DNA of 64,000 nucleotides, from contig NZ_LMFO01000012.1 in assembly GCF_001426865.1 (NCBI RefSeq), positions 187,086-251,085 on the forward strand. Direction: 5' to 3'. Below, piece by piece: positions 45,461 to 55,020 of the stretch; the stretch's first letter is position 1, and every line of letters starts with the position of its first letter. Below the pieces are notes generated by a model, which worked only from the letters and a program-made list of their open reading frames with translations, had not been told where the DNA came from and ran no database searches. The position numbers and the translations under genes were made by a program. This DNA is from Paenibacillus sp. Root52 (GTDB lineage: Bacteria; Bacillota; Bacilli; Paenibacillales; Paenibacillaceae).

Positions 45461-46429
45461 ATGGATTTCCAGGTATTACTGTTAACAATCGGCGTTTCAT
45501 TTATTCTGGCGGTGATTGCCGCACCGCTCCTGATTCCATTGCTGCGTCGTATGAAATTCGGGCAGCAGGTAAGGGAGGATGGCCCACAGAGCCATCTCAA
45601 AAAAAGCGGAACACCTACAATGGGCGGAGTCGTGATTTTGCTCGCGTTCACATTGGCATTTTTGAAATTTTCGGCAGTTAAGAATACAGACTTTTATGTC
45701 CTGCTTGTAGCTACACTGGGCTTTGGTCTGATTGGATTCTTAGATGACTACATCAAAATCGTATTTAAACGTTCGCTTGGACTGACAGCTAGACAAAAAA
45801 TGCTTGGTCAGTTGTTCTTCAGTGCAGTGATGTGTTACTTGTTAATTCAAAATGGACACAGCACGGCGATCTCCATCCCAGGGACATCGGTTTCCTTCGA
45901 TTGGACCGGATGGTTCTACTATCCGTTTGTAGTGTTCATGATGCTGGCGATCACCAATGCGGTTAACTTTACCGATGGACTAGACGGGTTATTATCCGGA
46001 ATTAGCGCCATAGCTTTCGGAGCATTCGCCATTGTTGCGATGCAAGCCACTTCAATGCCTGCTGCAGTGTGTGCGGCTGCTATGATTGGTGCTGTACTTG
46101 GTTTTCTTGTATACAACGCACATCCTGCTAAAGTATTTATGGGAGATACCGGTTCTCTTGGGATCGGTGGTGCAATTGGTGCAGTAGCTATTGTAACCAA
46201 GACAGAACTGCTTTTCGTCATTATCGGCGGTGTGTTCGTGATTGAGATTCTATCTGTTGTTATTCAGGTGATATCTTTCAAGACACGAGGCAAACGTGTG
46301 TTCAAAATGAGTCCCATTCATCACCACTTTGAATTAAGTGGATGGTCTGAATGGAGAGTTGTTATTACCTTTTGGGCGGTAGGCGCAATTCTGGCCGCTC
46401 TTGGACTTTATCTCAACAAGGGGTTGTAG
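45461..46429 (+). CDS. mraY: Phospho-MurNAc-pentapeptide translocase MraY
   Basis: A 322-residue membrane protein with ten helices. It transfers phospho-MurNAc-pentapeptide to undecaprenyl phosphate to make lipid I. Conserved active-site stretches are present: [31 protein letters not shown] and the cytosolic [13 protein letters not shown]. Extra Asp residues for Mg2+ are intact. AGGGGTG precedes the ATG. Confidence 0.97.
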   Translation: MDFQVLLLTIGVSFILAVIAAPLLIPLLRRMKFGQQVREDGPQSHLKKSGTPTMGGVVILLAFTLAFLKFSAVKNTDFYVLLVATLGFGLIGFLDDYIKIVFKRSLGLTARQKMLGQLFFSAVMCYLLIQNGHSTAISIPGTSVSFDWTGWFYYPFVVFMMLAITNAVNFTDGLDGLLSGISAIAFGAFAIVAMQATSMPAAVCAAAMIGAVLGFLVYNAHPAKVFMGDTGSLGIGGAIGAVAIVTKTELLFVIIGGVFVIEILSVVIQVISFKTRGKRVFKMSPIHHHFELSGWSEWRVVITFWAVGAILAALGLYLNKGL

Positions 46430-46432
46430 ATC

Positions 46433-47854
46433 ATGAACCATCCTGAATCGTATCGCGGACAACAAGTTGTAGTACTGGGACTTGCCAAGAGTGGTGTGCA
46501 GGTAGCCAAAGTACTGCATCGCGTTGGGGCAATCGTCACAGTGAATGATAAAAAAGAAAGACAACAGTGTCCCGAAGCATCCGAATTGGAGGCTTTGGGA
46601 ATTTCTGTTGTATGCGGAGGACATCCGGATGATCTGATTCACAGCGATGTGAAGCTAGTGGTCAAGAATCCTGGGATTCCTTATCAAGCTCCACCAGTTC
46701 AGCAAGCACTGAATCTAGGCATTGAGGTCGTGACAGAAGTTGAGGTTGCCTATCACTTGTGTGCTGCTCCGATGATTGGAATTACAGGCTCCAATGGGAA
46801 AACCACCACGACAACATGGGTAGGTAAGATGCTTCAGCATGCAGGCTTACAGCCTATCGTTGCTGGCAATATCGGAACCCCGCTTTCCGAGGCAGCACAA
46901 CAAGCCACTGCCTATAATTGGATGGTCGTGGAACTCAGTAGCTTCCAGCTCAAAGGTACCAGCGATTTCCGTCCACGGATTGCTAGTTTGCTCAACGTGG
47001 CCGAGACTCACCTGGACTACCATGGGGATATGGATGATTATGTGGCTTCCAAAGCCAAATTGTTCTCCAATCAGCAATCGGACGATATCGCCATTCTGAA
47101 TTGGGATGATCCGGTGTGTCGTGGACTTGTACCTTACATCAAGAGCAAACTGCTTCCGTTCTCCATGACCGAGAAGTTAGAAGTAGGCGTATATGCTGAT
47201 CCTCCTTATGTGGATGGTGAAGAGGATGATGTGAAGCGTCAAGTGATCTATGCGGATGAGCAAGGTAATCGTCATATGATTGTTGATGTGGAGAACATCG
47301 GTATTCCCGGCAGATTCAATGTAGAGAACGCGCTGGCAGCTGTAGCTATAGCGGTATCCGCTGGAGCTGATCCTGCTGTGCTTGCAACTCCTCTAACGGA
47401 GTTCAAGGGAGTTGAACATAGACTGGAATATGTATTGCAGCATGACGGTGCTACATACTTCAATAACTCCAAAGCAACCAATTCCAAAGCTACGGTTATG
47501 GCGCTGAATTCTTTCAAAGAGCCCGTTGTACTTATAGCAGGTGGACTGGATCGGGGTTCAGATATGATGGAGCTCTTACCATTGTTCCAGGAACGAGTTA
47601 AGGCAGTTGTTGCACTCGGTGAAAATCGTGCAAAAATCGCTCATGTAGCTGAGCTAGCTGGGTTAAAGCAAATTAAGGTCGTCGATAATGAGGAAGACGC
47701 TGCCAAGACGTTAACCGCTGCAGTGCAGGAAGCATCTAAGCTTGCGGCTCCAGGTGATGTAGTTCTTTTATCACCAGCTTGCGCAAGTTGGGACATGTTT
47801 GCATCCTATGAAGAGCGGGGACGCATTTTTAAAGAGGCGGCGCATAACTTGTAA
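46433..47854 (+). CDS. murD: UDP-MurNAc-L-alanine:D-glutamate ligase MurD
   Basis: A 473-residue Mur ligase adding D-Glu. Motifs: N-terminal VVVLGLAKSGVQVAKVL (UDP binding), ATP-binding GITGSNGKTTTT, ELSSFQL, and C-terminal FNNSKATNSKATV and LLSPACASWDMF. Starts 3 bp after mraY. The order mraY-murD-spoVE/ftsW-murG is the canonical dcw order. Confidence 0.96.
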   Translation: MNHPESYRGQQVVVLGLAKSGVQVAKVLHRVGAIVTVNDKKERQQCPEASELEALGISVVCGGHPDDLIHSDVKLVVKNPGIPYQAPPVQQALNLGIEVVTEVEVAYHLCAAPMIGITGSNGKTTTTTWVGKMLQHAGLQPIVAGNIGTPLSEAAQQATAYNWMVVELSSFQLKGTSDFRPRIASLLNVAETHLDYHGDMDDYVASKAKLFSNQQSDDIAILNWDDPVCRGLVPYIKSKLLPFSMTEKLEVGVYADPPYVDGEEDDVKRQVIYADEQGNRHMIVDVENIGIPGRFNVENALAAVAIAVSAGADPAVLATPLTEFKGVEHRLEYVLQHDGATYFNNSKATNSKATVMALNSFKEPVVLIAGGLDRGSDMMELLPLFQERVKAVVALGENRAKIAHVAELAGLKQIKVVDNEEDAAKTLTAAVQEASKLAAPGDVVLLSPACASWDMFASYEERGRIFKEAAHNL

Positions 47855-47902
47855 GTAGGGGGGTGGAAAAGCCCCTACTTCCATGCAAGGGGTGGCCTCC
47901 TG

Positions 47903-49000
47903 ATGAAACAGTCGCGACCGGCGCCAGATCTCTGGCTCCTGATTTGTATTATGGCATTGCTTGCCATCGGCATTATTATGGTATACAGTGCAGGTTCGGT
48001 GCTTGCTTTCCACGACTATGGGGATTCGTTTTACTTTGCCAAAAGACAACTTCTGTTCGCAGGACTTGGACTTGCCGCTATGTTGGTAACGGCAAATGTG
48101 GATTACCGTGTTTGGAGGAAGTATGCGAAGCCGATTTTGATTGCCTGTTTTATTATGCTGATTGCTGTACTGATTCCGGGCATTGGTGTTGTTCGCGGTG
48201 GAGCGCGGAGCTGGCTTGGCATTGGTTCGTTTGGTATTCAGCCTTCCGAATTTATGAAGCTAGGCATGATATTGTTTTTGGCACACTGGCTTAGTAAAGA
48301 CCCTGGAAAAATCAAGACCTTCACCACCGGTTTGTTACCACCGCTTGGATTGATGGGGTTGGCATTTGGGATTATTATGCTGCAGCCCGATTTGGGGACA
48401 GGCACAGTTATGATGGGTGCATCCATGTTGATTGTGTTTACGGCAGGTGCACGCATGAAACATTTAATGTTCCTTGCTCTCGGTGGTGTGGCTGGATTCG
48501 CGGCATTGATCGCGGCGGCACCTTACCGTTTGAAACGGATTACAGCCTTTCTAGATCCATGGTCTGACCCACTGGGCGCAGGTTATCAGATTATTCAATC
48601 GTTATATGCGATTGGGCCAGGGGGACTCGCGGGTCTTGGATTAGGTATGAGCCGTCAGAAGTACAGCTATGTGCCTGAGCCACAAACGGACTTTATTTTT
48701 TCTATTTTGGCCGAGGAGTTAGGCTTTATCGGTGGATTAATTGTTTTGCTTTTATTTCTAGTATTAGTCTGGAGAGGTATGCGTGTAGCAATGACTGTTC
48801 CTGATGCTTTTGGCAGCTTGCTCGGTGTAGGGATTGTAGGTATGGTTGCTGTTCAGGTGATCATTAACATCGGTGTTGTTATTGGGCTCATGCCTGTTAC
48901 AGGGATTACACTACCGTTAATCAGTTATGGTGGGTCGTCTCTAACGCTCATGCTTACTGCTCTAGGCATTTTATTAAACTTATCCCGTTATGCGAGGTGA
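47903..49000 (+). CDS. SEDS-family peptidoglycan glycosyltransferase (SpoVE/FtsW)
   Basis: A 365-residue integral membrane protein with ten helices. SEDS motifs include GARSWLGIGSFGIQPSEFMKL, the catalytic-region DLGTGTVM and PEPQTDFIFSILAEELGFIG, and GITLPLISYGGSSL. It polymerises lipid II together with a class B PBP. By position it corresponds to B. subtilis SpoVE (partner of SpoVD), but in relatives without a separate ftsW it may also serve division; the window alone cannot decide. The start is ATG with GGGGTGG upstream; a GC-rich stretch precedes it. Confidence 0.93.
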   Translation: MKQSRPAPDLWLLICIMALLAIGIIMVYSAGSVLAFHDYGDSFYFAKRQLLFAGLGLAAMLVTANVDYRVWRKYAKPILIACFIMLIAVLIPGIGVVRGGARSWLGIGSFGIQPSEFMKLGMILFLAHWLSKDPGKIKTFTTGLLPPLGLMGLAFGIIMLQPDLGTGTVMMGASMLIVFTAGARMKHLMFLALGGVAGFAALIAAAPYRLKRITAFLDPWSDPLGAGYQIIQSLYAIGPGGLAGLGLGMSRQKYSYVPEPQTDFIFSILAEELGFIGGLIVLLLFLVLVWRGMRVAMTVPDAFGSLLGVGIVGMVAVQVIINIGVVIGLMPVTGITLPLISYGGSSLTLMLTALGILLNLSRYAR

Positions 49001-49005
49001 ATACG

Positions 49006-50115
49006 ATGCGAGTCGTTCTAAGCGGCGGCGGTACGGGTGGACATATCTATCCGGCTGTTGCCATAGCAAGACAATTGGAGGCGGAGAATCCCGACTCGAC
49101 ATTTTTATATATTGGAGGCACCCGAGGTTTGGAAAGCAAACTGGTGCCTCAAGAAAATATTCCGTTTCAATCCATCGACATTACAGGTTTCCGTAGGAAA
49201 CTGTCGATTGACAACTTGAAGACCGTCATGCGATTTATTCAAGGTGTAAGCAAATCCAAAAAAATGCTCAAGGAATTTAAGCCTGATGTCGTTATTGGTA
49301 CGGGTGGATATGTATGCGGTCCAGTCGTTTACGCTGCGGCCAAGCTAGGCATTCCATGTATTGTTCACGAACAGAATGCCATTCCAGGTCTGACTAACAA
49401 GTTCCTCACACGTTATGTGGATACCGTAGCGGTTAGCTTTGAAGGTGCTGAAAAAGCATTCTCTGGCGCTAAACGAGTCATCTATACAGGTAATCCGCGT
49501 GCAACGACAGTTGCTAAGGCAAGCCGTGACCGCGGCTTTGCTACGTTGGGTGTTCCGATGGATAGTCGCGTTGTCCTTGTTGTAGGGGGCAGTCGTGGAG
49601 CCAAGGCGATCAATAAAGCAATGGTAGATATGGCGCCTAGGTTAGCTGAGCTGGATGATGTTCATGTCGTATACGTCACCGGCGATACCTATTTCGATGA
49701 AACAAGAGAAGCGATCCGAAGTTCACTCGGCACGATGCCTAATCATCTGCATGTATTGCCTTATGTACACAATATGCCAGAAGTGCTTGCTTGTACTTCC
49801 CTTATTGTGAATCGTGCAGGGGCGTCATTCCTTGCGGAAATTACGTCACTTGGCATTCCATCTATTCTTATCCCTTCGCCGAATGTAACGAACAATCATC
49901 AGGAAGCGAATGCTCGTACGCTTGAAGGTGGAGGAGCATCAATAACGATGTTGGAAAAGGATCTAACGGGTCTAAAACTCTATGAAACGATTGCTGGCAT
50001 CATGAATGATGAAGGGGCTCGCAGGAAGATGGCTGCAGCATCCAAACAGCTTGGCAAACCCGATGCAGCCGAGGTGCTTGTGAATGAAATTCGGCGACTC
50101 GCTGTGCGCCGCTAA
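49006..50115 (+). CDS. murG: UDP-GlcNAc:lipid I GlcNAc transferase MurG
   Basis: A 369-residue GT-B glycosyltransferase that makes lipid II on the inner face of the membrane. N-terminal glycine loop SGGGTGGHIYPAVA is at about 5-18; GTGGYVCGPVVYAA, HEQNAIPGLTNK and the C-terminal NRAGASFLAEITSLGIPSILIP are present. ATG 49006 follows GAGGTGA by 6 bases; the GTG at 48997 lies inside that site. The end of spoVE overlaps the ribosome site. Confidence 0.96.
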   Translation: MRVVLSGGGTGGHIYPAVAIARQLEAENPDSTFLYIGGTRGLESKLVPQENIPFQSIDITGFRRKLSIDNLKTVMRFIQGVSKSKKMLKEFKPDVVIGTGGYVCGPVVYAAAKLGIPCIVHEQNAIPGLTNKFLTRYVDTVAVSFEGAEKAFSGAKRVIYTGNPRATTVAKASRDRGFATLGVPMDSRVVLVVGGSRGAKAINKAMVDMAPRLAELDDVHVVYVTGDTYFDETREAIRSSLGTMPNHLHVLPYVHNMPEVLACTSLIVNRAGASFLAEITSLGIPSILIPSPNVTNNHQEANARTLEGGGASITMLEKDLTGLKLYETIAGIMNDEGARRKMAAASKQLGKPDAAEVLVNEIRRLAVRR

Positions 50116-50123
50116 AGTGTGTT

Positions 50124-50227
50124 CTGGGCGATTGTCACATACCTGCCGGGACTGACATAAGATACCGTATAAATCGTGACAATCGTTCCACAGCGTCGTA
50201 GCCCAGCCTGTTGAAACAGCAGCAGGC
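50124..50227 (+). other. Structured leader between murG and murB
   Basis: CGATTGTCAC (50129-50138) and GTGACAATCG (50176-50185) form a perfect 10-bp stem. CTGGG (50124-50128) and CCCAG (50202-50206) can close it from outside, and AGCCTG/CAGGCT (about 50204-50227) make a third stem that overlaps the closing one. There is no T-run, so it is not a simple terminator. Confidence 0.5.
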
Positions 50228-50262
50228 TTGCTCATCGGTTCGAAGTAAAGGAGGTTTTCAAC

Positions 50263-51168
50263 ATGCAGCAGTGGATATCGGTACTATCCCAGAATAATGT
50301 CGGCAAAGTTCTTGAAAACGAGCCGCTCGCAAAATATACGACATGGAAAATCGGTGGTCCTGCGGATGCGCTAGTCATACCGGAAAATAAAGAGCAGATG
50401 GTCAATCTAATTCAGTTGTTACAGAAGCATCAGATCCCGTGGATGCAACTTGGACGTGGATCAAACATGCTAGTATCTGACAAAGGAATACGCGGTGTTG
50501 TCGTGAAACCCGGACAGGGCTTTGACTTTGCGGAATATCACGAAGATGGCGTAACAGCCGGAGCTGCATTTTCTTTTGTTAAACTGAGTGTGATGGCTGC
50601 CAAAAAAGAATTTACCGGTTTGGAATTTGGTAGCGGCATTCCTGGAACTGTTGGTGGAGCTGTGTATATGAACGCGGGAGCCCATGGATCGGATGTGTCA
50701 CGGATATTTCAATCCGCTGAGATTGTGCTGGAGACAGGGGAATTGGTACGTTACAGCAAGGAGGACATGAATTTTGCCTACCGCCACTCTGTATTGCATG
50801 ATCAGAGAGGTATTGTACTTGAGTCTACGTTTGCTCTTCAGCAAGGCGAGCGCAAGGTGATTTCGGAAGCGATGGCGGCCTATAAGGATCGCAGACGGCG
50901 CACACAGCCACTGCAGATGGCTTGTGCAGGCAGTGTTTTCCGGAACCCACCTGGTGATCATGCAGCTCGCTTGATTGAAGTAGCAGGGCTAAAGGGTAAG
51001 ACACAGGGAGGCGCACAGGTATCCACCATGCATGCCAATTTCATTGTTAATACCGGCCAAGCAACAGCAGAGGACGTCATCACCCTTATGCAGCAGATTC
51101 AGAGCACTATATCATCTCAAAACGGTATTGACCTGGTACCGGAAGTCTTCGTAGTGGGTGAGCGGTAA
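50263..51168 (+). CDS. murB: UDP-N-acetylenolpyruvoylglucosamine reductase MurB
   Basis: A 301-residue FAD/NADPH enzyme of the type IIa (B. subtilis-like) class. TTWKIGGPADALVIPE and GRGSNMLVSDKGIRGVVV contact FAD; SGIPGTVGGAVYMNAGAHG is the hallmark loop; the proton-donor region is CAGSVFRNPPGDHAA, where Ser is expected, and LVPEVFVVG ends the protein. It reduces UDP-GlcNAc-enolpyruvate to UDP-MurNAc. AAGGAGG precedes the ATG. Confidence 0.96.
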   Translation: MQQWISVLSQNNVGKVLENEPLAKYTTWKIGGPADALVIPENKEQMVNLIQLLQKHQIPWMQLGRGSNMLVSDKGIRGVVVKPGQGFDFAEYHEDGVTAGAAFSFVKLSVMAAKKEFTGLEFGSGIPGTVGGAVYMNAGAHGSDVSRIFQSAEIVLETGELVRYSKEDMNFAYRHSVLHDQRGIVLESTFALQQGERKVISEAMAAYKDRRRRTQPLQMACAGSVFRNPPGDHAARLIEVAGLKGKTQGGAQVSTMHANFIVNTGQATAEDVITLMQQIQSTISSQNGIDLVPEVFVVGER

Positions 51169-51185
51169 ACCCCGGAGGTGATACA

Positions 51186-52469
51186 TTGGACAAATTGGTG
51201 ATTGAAGGCGGGAAACCCCTCTCAGGATCCATACGCATCCATGGAGCAAAAAATGCCGCTTTACCGATTATGGCCGCAAGTTTGTTGGCAGATGGGGAAG
51301 TCACCCTGCATAACGTACCACACTTGCTGGACATAGAAGTAATGCTGTATATCCTGGAACGGCTTGGATGCACGTGTCGGCATGAACAGGGAACAGTGAC
51401 GATTAATACGTCGTCCATTCAGTCTTATGATGTGCCTGAGGAGCTTATGAAACAGATGCGCTCTTCCATTTTCTTAATGGGACCACTGCTCGCTAAATTC
51501 GGGCAAGTATCCGTGTATCAGCCTGGTGGCTGTGCGATTGGAGAACGTAAGATTGATCTTCACCTCCGGGGCCTGGAAGCGCTCGGAGCAACAATCGAGG
51601 AACAGGATCAACAGATCATCTGTCGTGGTCGTTCGTTGGTTGGAAAGGATATTCATCTGGATTTCCCGAGTGTGGGAGCCACGGAGAATATTATGATGGC
51701 AGCTGTGGTAGCTAAGGGCACAACAACCATTTTTAATGCAGCACGTGAACCTGAAATTCAGGATTTGCAGCACTTTCTGAATGCTATGGGTGCGAGTATC
51801 ATAGGTGCCGGAACAGATACCATTACGATTAATGGTGTGGAAAAGCTGGTACCATGCTCATACGAAATTATTCCTGATCGCATCGTGGCTGGAACGGTGA
51901 TGATCGCAGCCGCAGCTACGCGAGGGAATGTAACGCTTACACATTGCAATCCGGCACATCTTACTTCTCTTATACATGTGTTGAAGCGCACTGGTGTTCA
52001 AATTACAGTATGCAATGATATAATGACGGTGAGCTGTATGAGCCGTCCAAAATCAGTAGATCGAATTGTAACTTCACCTTATCCTTCGTTCCCCACAGAC
52101 CTGCAGTCGCAAATTATGGTTCTGCTTAGTCTAGCGGATGGTTTTAGTATAATGAAGGAGACCGTGTTTGAAGGTCGATTTAAACATGTGGATGAGCTGA
52201 ATGTAATGGGAGCCGACATATCGGTGGATCTAAATGCAGCCTTTATACGTGGTGTTCCCCGTTTATATGGAGCCACAGTGGAAGCAACCGATTTGCGCGC
52301 AGGTGCGGCTTTGGTTATTGCTGGTTTAGCAGCACAAGGCAAGACGGTTGTAGAGCAAGTTCATCACATTGACAGAGGGTATGATTGTATCGAAAAGTTG
52401 TTCCAGAGTCTCGGAGCTTCCGTTGAAAGACAATCTCCCGTTTCGAAACAGCTCGATTTTGCCAATTAA
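51186..52469 (+). CDS. murA: UDP-GlcNAc 1-carboxyvinyltransferase MurA
   Basis: A 427-residue inverse alpha/beta-barrel enzyme that transfers enolpyruvate from PEP, the first committed step of peptidoglycan synthesis. K22-N23 (HGAKNAALP) and the catalytic loop cysteine (YQPGGCAIGERKID, about 118), the fosfomycin target, are intact. B. subtilis has two copies; which one this is cannot be told. The TTG start follows GGAGGTGA. Its place between murB and divIB adds the first step of the pathway to the cluster. Confidence 0.95.
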   Translation: MDKLVIEGGKPLSGSIRIHGAKNAALPIMAASLLADGEVTLHNVPHLLDIEVMLYILERLGCTCRHEQGTVTINTSSIQSYDVPEELMKQMRSSIFLMGPLLAKFGQVSVYQPGGCAIGERKIDLHLRGLEALGATIEEQDQQIICRGRSLVGKDIHLDFPSVGATENIMMAAVVAKGTTTIFNAAREPEIQDLQHFLNAMGASIIGAGTDTITINGVEKLVPCSYEIIPDRIVAGTVMIAAAATRGNVTLTHCNPAHLTSLIHVLKRTGVQITVCNDIMTVSCMSRPKSVDRIVTSPYPSFPTDLQSQIMVLLSLADGFSIMKETVFEGRFKHVDELNVMGADISVDLNAAFIRGVPRLYGATVEATDLRAGAALVIAGLAAQGKTVVEQVHHIDRGYDCIEKLFQSLGASVERQSPVSKQLDFAN

Positions 52470-52481
52470 CGTCCTTTGAGT

Positions 52482-52502
52482 CCCCTTCTTCAAGGGAAGG
52501 GG
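52482..52502 (+). other. Hairpin in the murA-divIB gap
   Basis: CCCCTTC pairs with GAAGGGG around a 7-base loop. The inner part CCTTC(T)TCAAGGGAAGG also appears just before divIVA (63151-63166). Confidence 0.45.
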
Positions 52503-52528
52503 GCCGAAGGCTTTGTGGAGCGCGATCT

Positions 52529-53296
52529 ATGCCAAAAAGTCAAATTCCGGTTCTCAAAAAGAATCGGCCTAAACGAAACACAAGCCGTAAAATTGTATTT
52601 ATTTTGTTACTTCTTTTTGTTGCATTACTTGCAGTATTGTTCTTTCGCTCTTCAATGAGCCGGATTTCGGAGATTGAGATTACGGGTAATGTGTACACAT
52701 CAACTTCGGAATTGTTGGAGAAGAGTGGTCTGAAGGTGGGCGAACAATTTTTTGGGACAAGCTCGTCAGAGATCATTGAACAACTGAAGACAGATAAGGC
52801 GATTTCCAATGTGACAGTGGACAAGCAATTTCCTGGCACAATTCATATCAAGGTCGAAGAATATTCTACGGTTGCATATGAACTTGCCGCGGACGGAGCA
52901 CTTAAAGCGATACTTGCCAGTGGAACAAGCTTGATTGTTCCACCTAACATTGGAGTTGCTGTAGAGAAACCTATTCTGACGCAGTGGAAGACAGACGATC
53001 CGCTCAAGGCCAAATTGAGTGAAGTCTTAGCTACCATTCCCAATGAGCTTACGACGGACATCTCGGAGATCATTCCGAATCCGACGCCCTCATTCCCGGA
53101 TCAGATTAGGATCTATACAAAATCGCAGTTTGAAGTGATTACAACGGTGTCTATGTTGCCGGATAAAGTGGAATACCTTAATCAGGTTATTGAGACGGAA
53201 CGACCAGGAAAGATAACGATGTTGGAGGCCGATACCTATGTACCTTTTATCGCCGACAACCCTGAGGATGATGTTGAACCAGGAGCAAGTCCCTGA
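52529..53296 (+). CDS. divIB: Cell division protein DivIB/FtsQ
   Basis: A 255-residue bitopic protein: basic cytoplasmic segment (KKNRPKRNTSRK), membrane helix (about 22-42), then a POTRA domain (about 45-115: ISEIEITGNVYTSTSELLEKSGLKVGEQFF) and the FtsQ/DivIB beta domain. It bridges FtsL and DivIC and recruits septal synthases. The ATG has only a weak GTGGAG upstream. No ylxW, ylxX or sbp genes follow, unlike B. subtilis. Confidence 0.93.
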   Translation: MPKSQIPVLKKNRPKRNTSRKIVFILLLLFVALLAVLFFRSSMSRISEIEITGNVYTSTSELLEKSGLKVGEQFFGTSSSEIIEQLKTDKAISNVTVDKQFPGTIHIKVEEYSTVAYELAADGALKAILASGTSLIVPPNIGVAVEKPILTQWKTDDPLKAKLSEVLATIPNELTTDISEIIPNPTPSFPDQIRIYTKSQFEVITTVSMLPDKVEYLNQVIETERPGKITMLEADTYVPFIADNPEDDVEPGASP

Positions 53297-53588
53297 TTCC
53301 GGATCGTTGGGCTTGAAAAGAATTTAAAATCCCTACGGAGTCGGGGTTTGCCCACGTCTAACCTGTGAAAGTTGTTCTTTCTGAGATGAAGAAAAAATGA
53401 TACACTTGAACTTATGGCACTAGAGTTGCCTCCTTCTTTTTTCTTCAAGGTTTTATGTCTCGCAACCAGATCTTGGCACCCAAAAAAATTGTAGAAAAAA
53501 GAGGGAAAGCCTAAAGTGTGTTGAATATGTTTTAAGAGTGTTTAAACCCGAACGTATTTTACTATTGGAGTCAGGAGGTGCCACAGAC
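53297..53588 (+). other. Intergenic region upstream of ftsA
   Basis: 292 bp without a credible gene. TTCTGA with TACACT 16 bp further (about 53380-53407) is a weak promoter candidate, and there is a pyrimidine tract around 53430-53445. In B. subtilis ftsA is preceded by several promoters, including a sigma-H one, but I could not identify a sigma-H match here. Confidence 0.35.
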
Positions 53589-54872
53589 TTGAGTAACAAT
53601 GACATCATTGTTAGTTTGGACATCGGTACATCCAAAATTCGCGCTATTATTGGGGAAATTAATAATGGAACCTTTAATATTATTGGAGTTGGATCTGCCG
53701 ACTCGGAAGGAATTCGCAAAGGTGTAATCGTAGATATCGATCAGACCGTGCAGTCGATTCGCAATGCTGTGGATCATGCTGAGCGTATGGTAGGTATTCA
53801 AATATCCGAAGTATATGTTGGAATCTCGGGAAATCATATCGGGCTGATGAGCAGTCACGGCGTCGTGGCAGTATCTAATGAGGATCGTGAAATCGGAGAA
53901 GAAGACATGGAGCGGGTGTTGAAAGCAGCCGAAGTTATTGCGGTTCCACCGGAACGGGAAATTATTGATGTTGTCGCCAAGCAGTACGTTGTTGATGGCT
54001 TGGAAGGCATACAAGATCCCCGTGGTATGATTGGTGTTCGTCTGGAAGTGGAGGCGACCATCATTACGGGTGCAAAAACCGCGATACATAATCTTTTGCG
54101 CTGCGTAGAGAAAGCGGGTCTGAAAGTAAGTGATTTGGTACTCATGTCACTTGGTGCAGGACAATTGGCTTTATCTAAAGATGAAAAAGCAATGGGATCT
54201 GTGCTTGTTGATGTTGGAGCAGGTGCTACAACGATTGCTATCTTTGAAGAGGATAGCCTTGTTGCAACTTCAACGTTACCAATTGGCGGTGAGTTCGTAA
54301 CGAATGATATCGCTTATGGTTTGCGTACTCTAACGGATCAAGCTGAAAAGGTGAAGCTGAAATATGGCTGTGCTTGGCTGGATGATGCTGCTGCGGATGT
54401 CATGTTCAAAGTGACACGAATCGGTAGCAATGTGGATAAAGAATTCTCGCAAGAGGATTTGGCAGCCATTATCGAACCAAGAGTTCAGGAAATATTCCAG
54501 ATGATCTCTCAAGAAGTGAAGCGACTTGGTTACACGGAGCTTCCTGGAGGTTATATACTAACGGGAGGAACCGTCTCCATGCCAGGTGTTCTGCAGGTAG
54601 CTCAGCATGAGCTTGCTGCATCGGTGCGAGTAGCCGTTCCGGATTATATCGGTGTACGTGACCCAGGCTTCACTAGTGGGGTTGGTATTCTGCACAATGT
54701 AATCCGTAGTTTGCGTCTTCGTCCATCGAGCAGCAACGGCGGTGGCAGCAACAATAATAACAATAACAACAAGAAACCGACCAACCGTGTTAAGCCGAAT
54801 ACGTCTCCGGAATCGGAGCAAAAACCGGGTTTGTTCGAACGGCTGAAAAATATGTTCAGCGAATTTATATAA
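53589..54872 (+). CDS. ftsA: Cell division protein FtsA
   Basis: A 427-residue actin-like ATPase that anchors FtsZ to the membrane. It shows the phosphate-1 motif SLDIGTSKIRAIIGE, the SHS2/1C domain (about 85-165), phosphate-2 LVDVGAGATTIAIF and adenosine motif ILTGGTVSMPG. A linker of Gly/Ser and seven consecutive Asn (about 390-405) leads to the C-terminal amphipathic helix LFERLKNMFSEFI. TTG 53589 follows AGGAGGTG by 8 bases, so it is preferred over GTG 53538. Confidence 0.94.
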   Translation: MSNNDIIVSLDIGTSKIRAIIGEINNGTFNIIGVGSADSEGIRKGVIVDIDQTVQSIRNAVDHAERMVGIQISEVYVGISGNHIGLMSSHGVVAVSNEDREIGEEDMERVLKAAEVIAVPPEREIIDVVAKQYVVDGLEGIQDPRGMIGVRLEVEATIITGAKTAIHNLLRCVEKAGLKVSDLVLMSLGAGQLALSKDEKAMGSVLVDVGAGATTIAIFEEDSLVATSTLPIGGEFVTNDIAYGLRTLTDQAEKVKLKYGCAWLDDAAADVMFKVTRIGSNVDKEFSQEDLAAIIEPRVQEIFQMISQEVKRLGYTELPGGYILTGGTVSMPGVLQVAQHELAASVRVAVPDYIGVRDPGFTSGVGILHNVIRSLRLRPSSSNGGGSNNNNNNNKKPTNRVKPNTSPESEQKPGLFERLKNMFSEFI

Positions 54873-55020
54873 CAGGTTGAATCTTTTTCATACTTATTGA
54901 AGCCGTCTGAATGCGCTGAAACTAACATAAACGCTTTCGTTCGTCGATATATGAAATTGATTCGGTTCAATCAAAAATTGGACGAGCCATCCATGCACAT
55001 TGAGGGGGAGATGGAATAAT

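Noticed and set aside
52476..52658. A 60-codon frame overlapping the start of divIB
   Set aside because: Out of frame with divIB, which has the expected DivIB topology; no family match.
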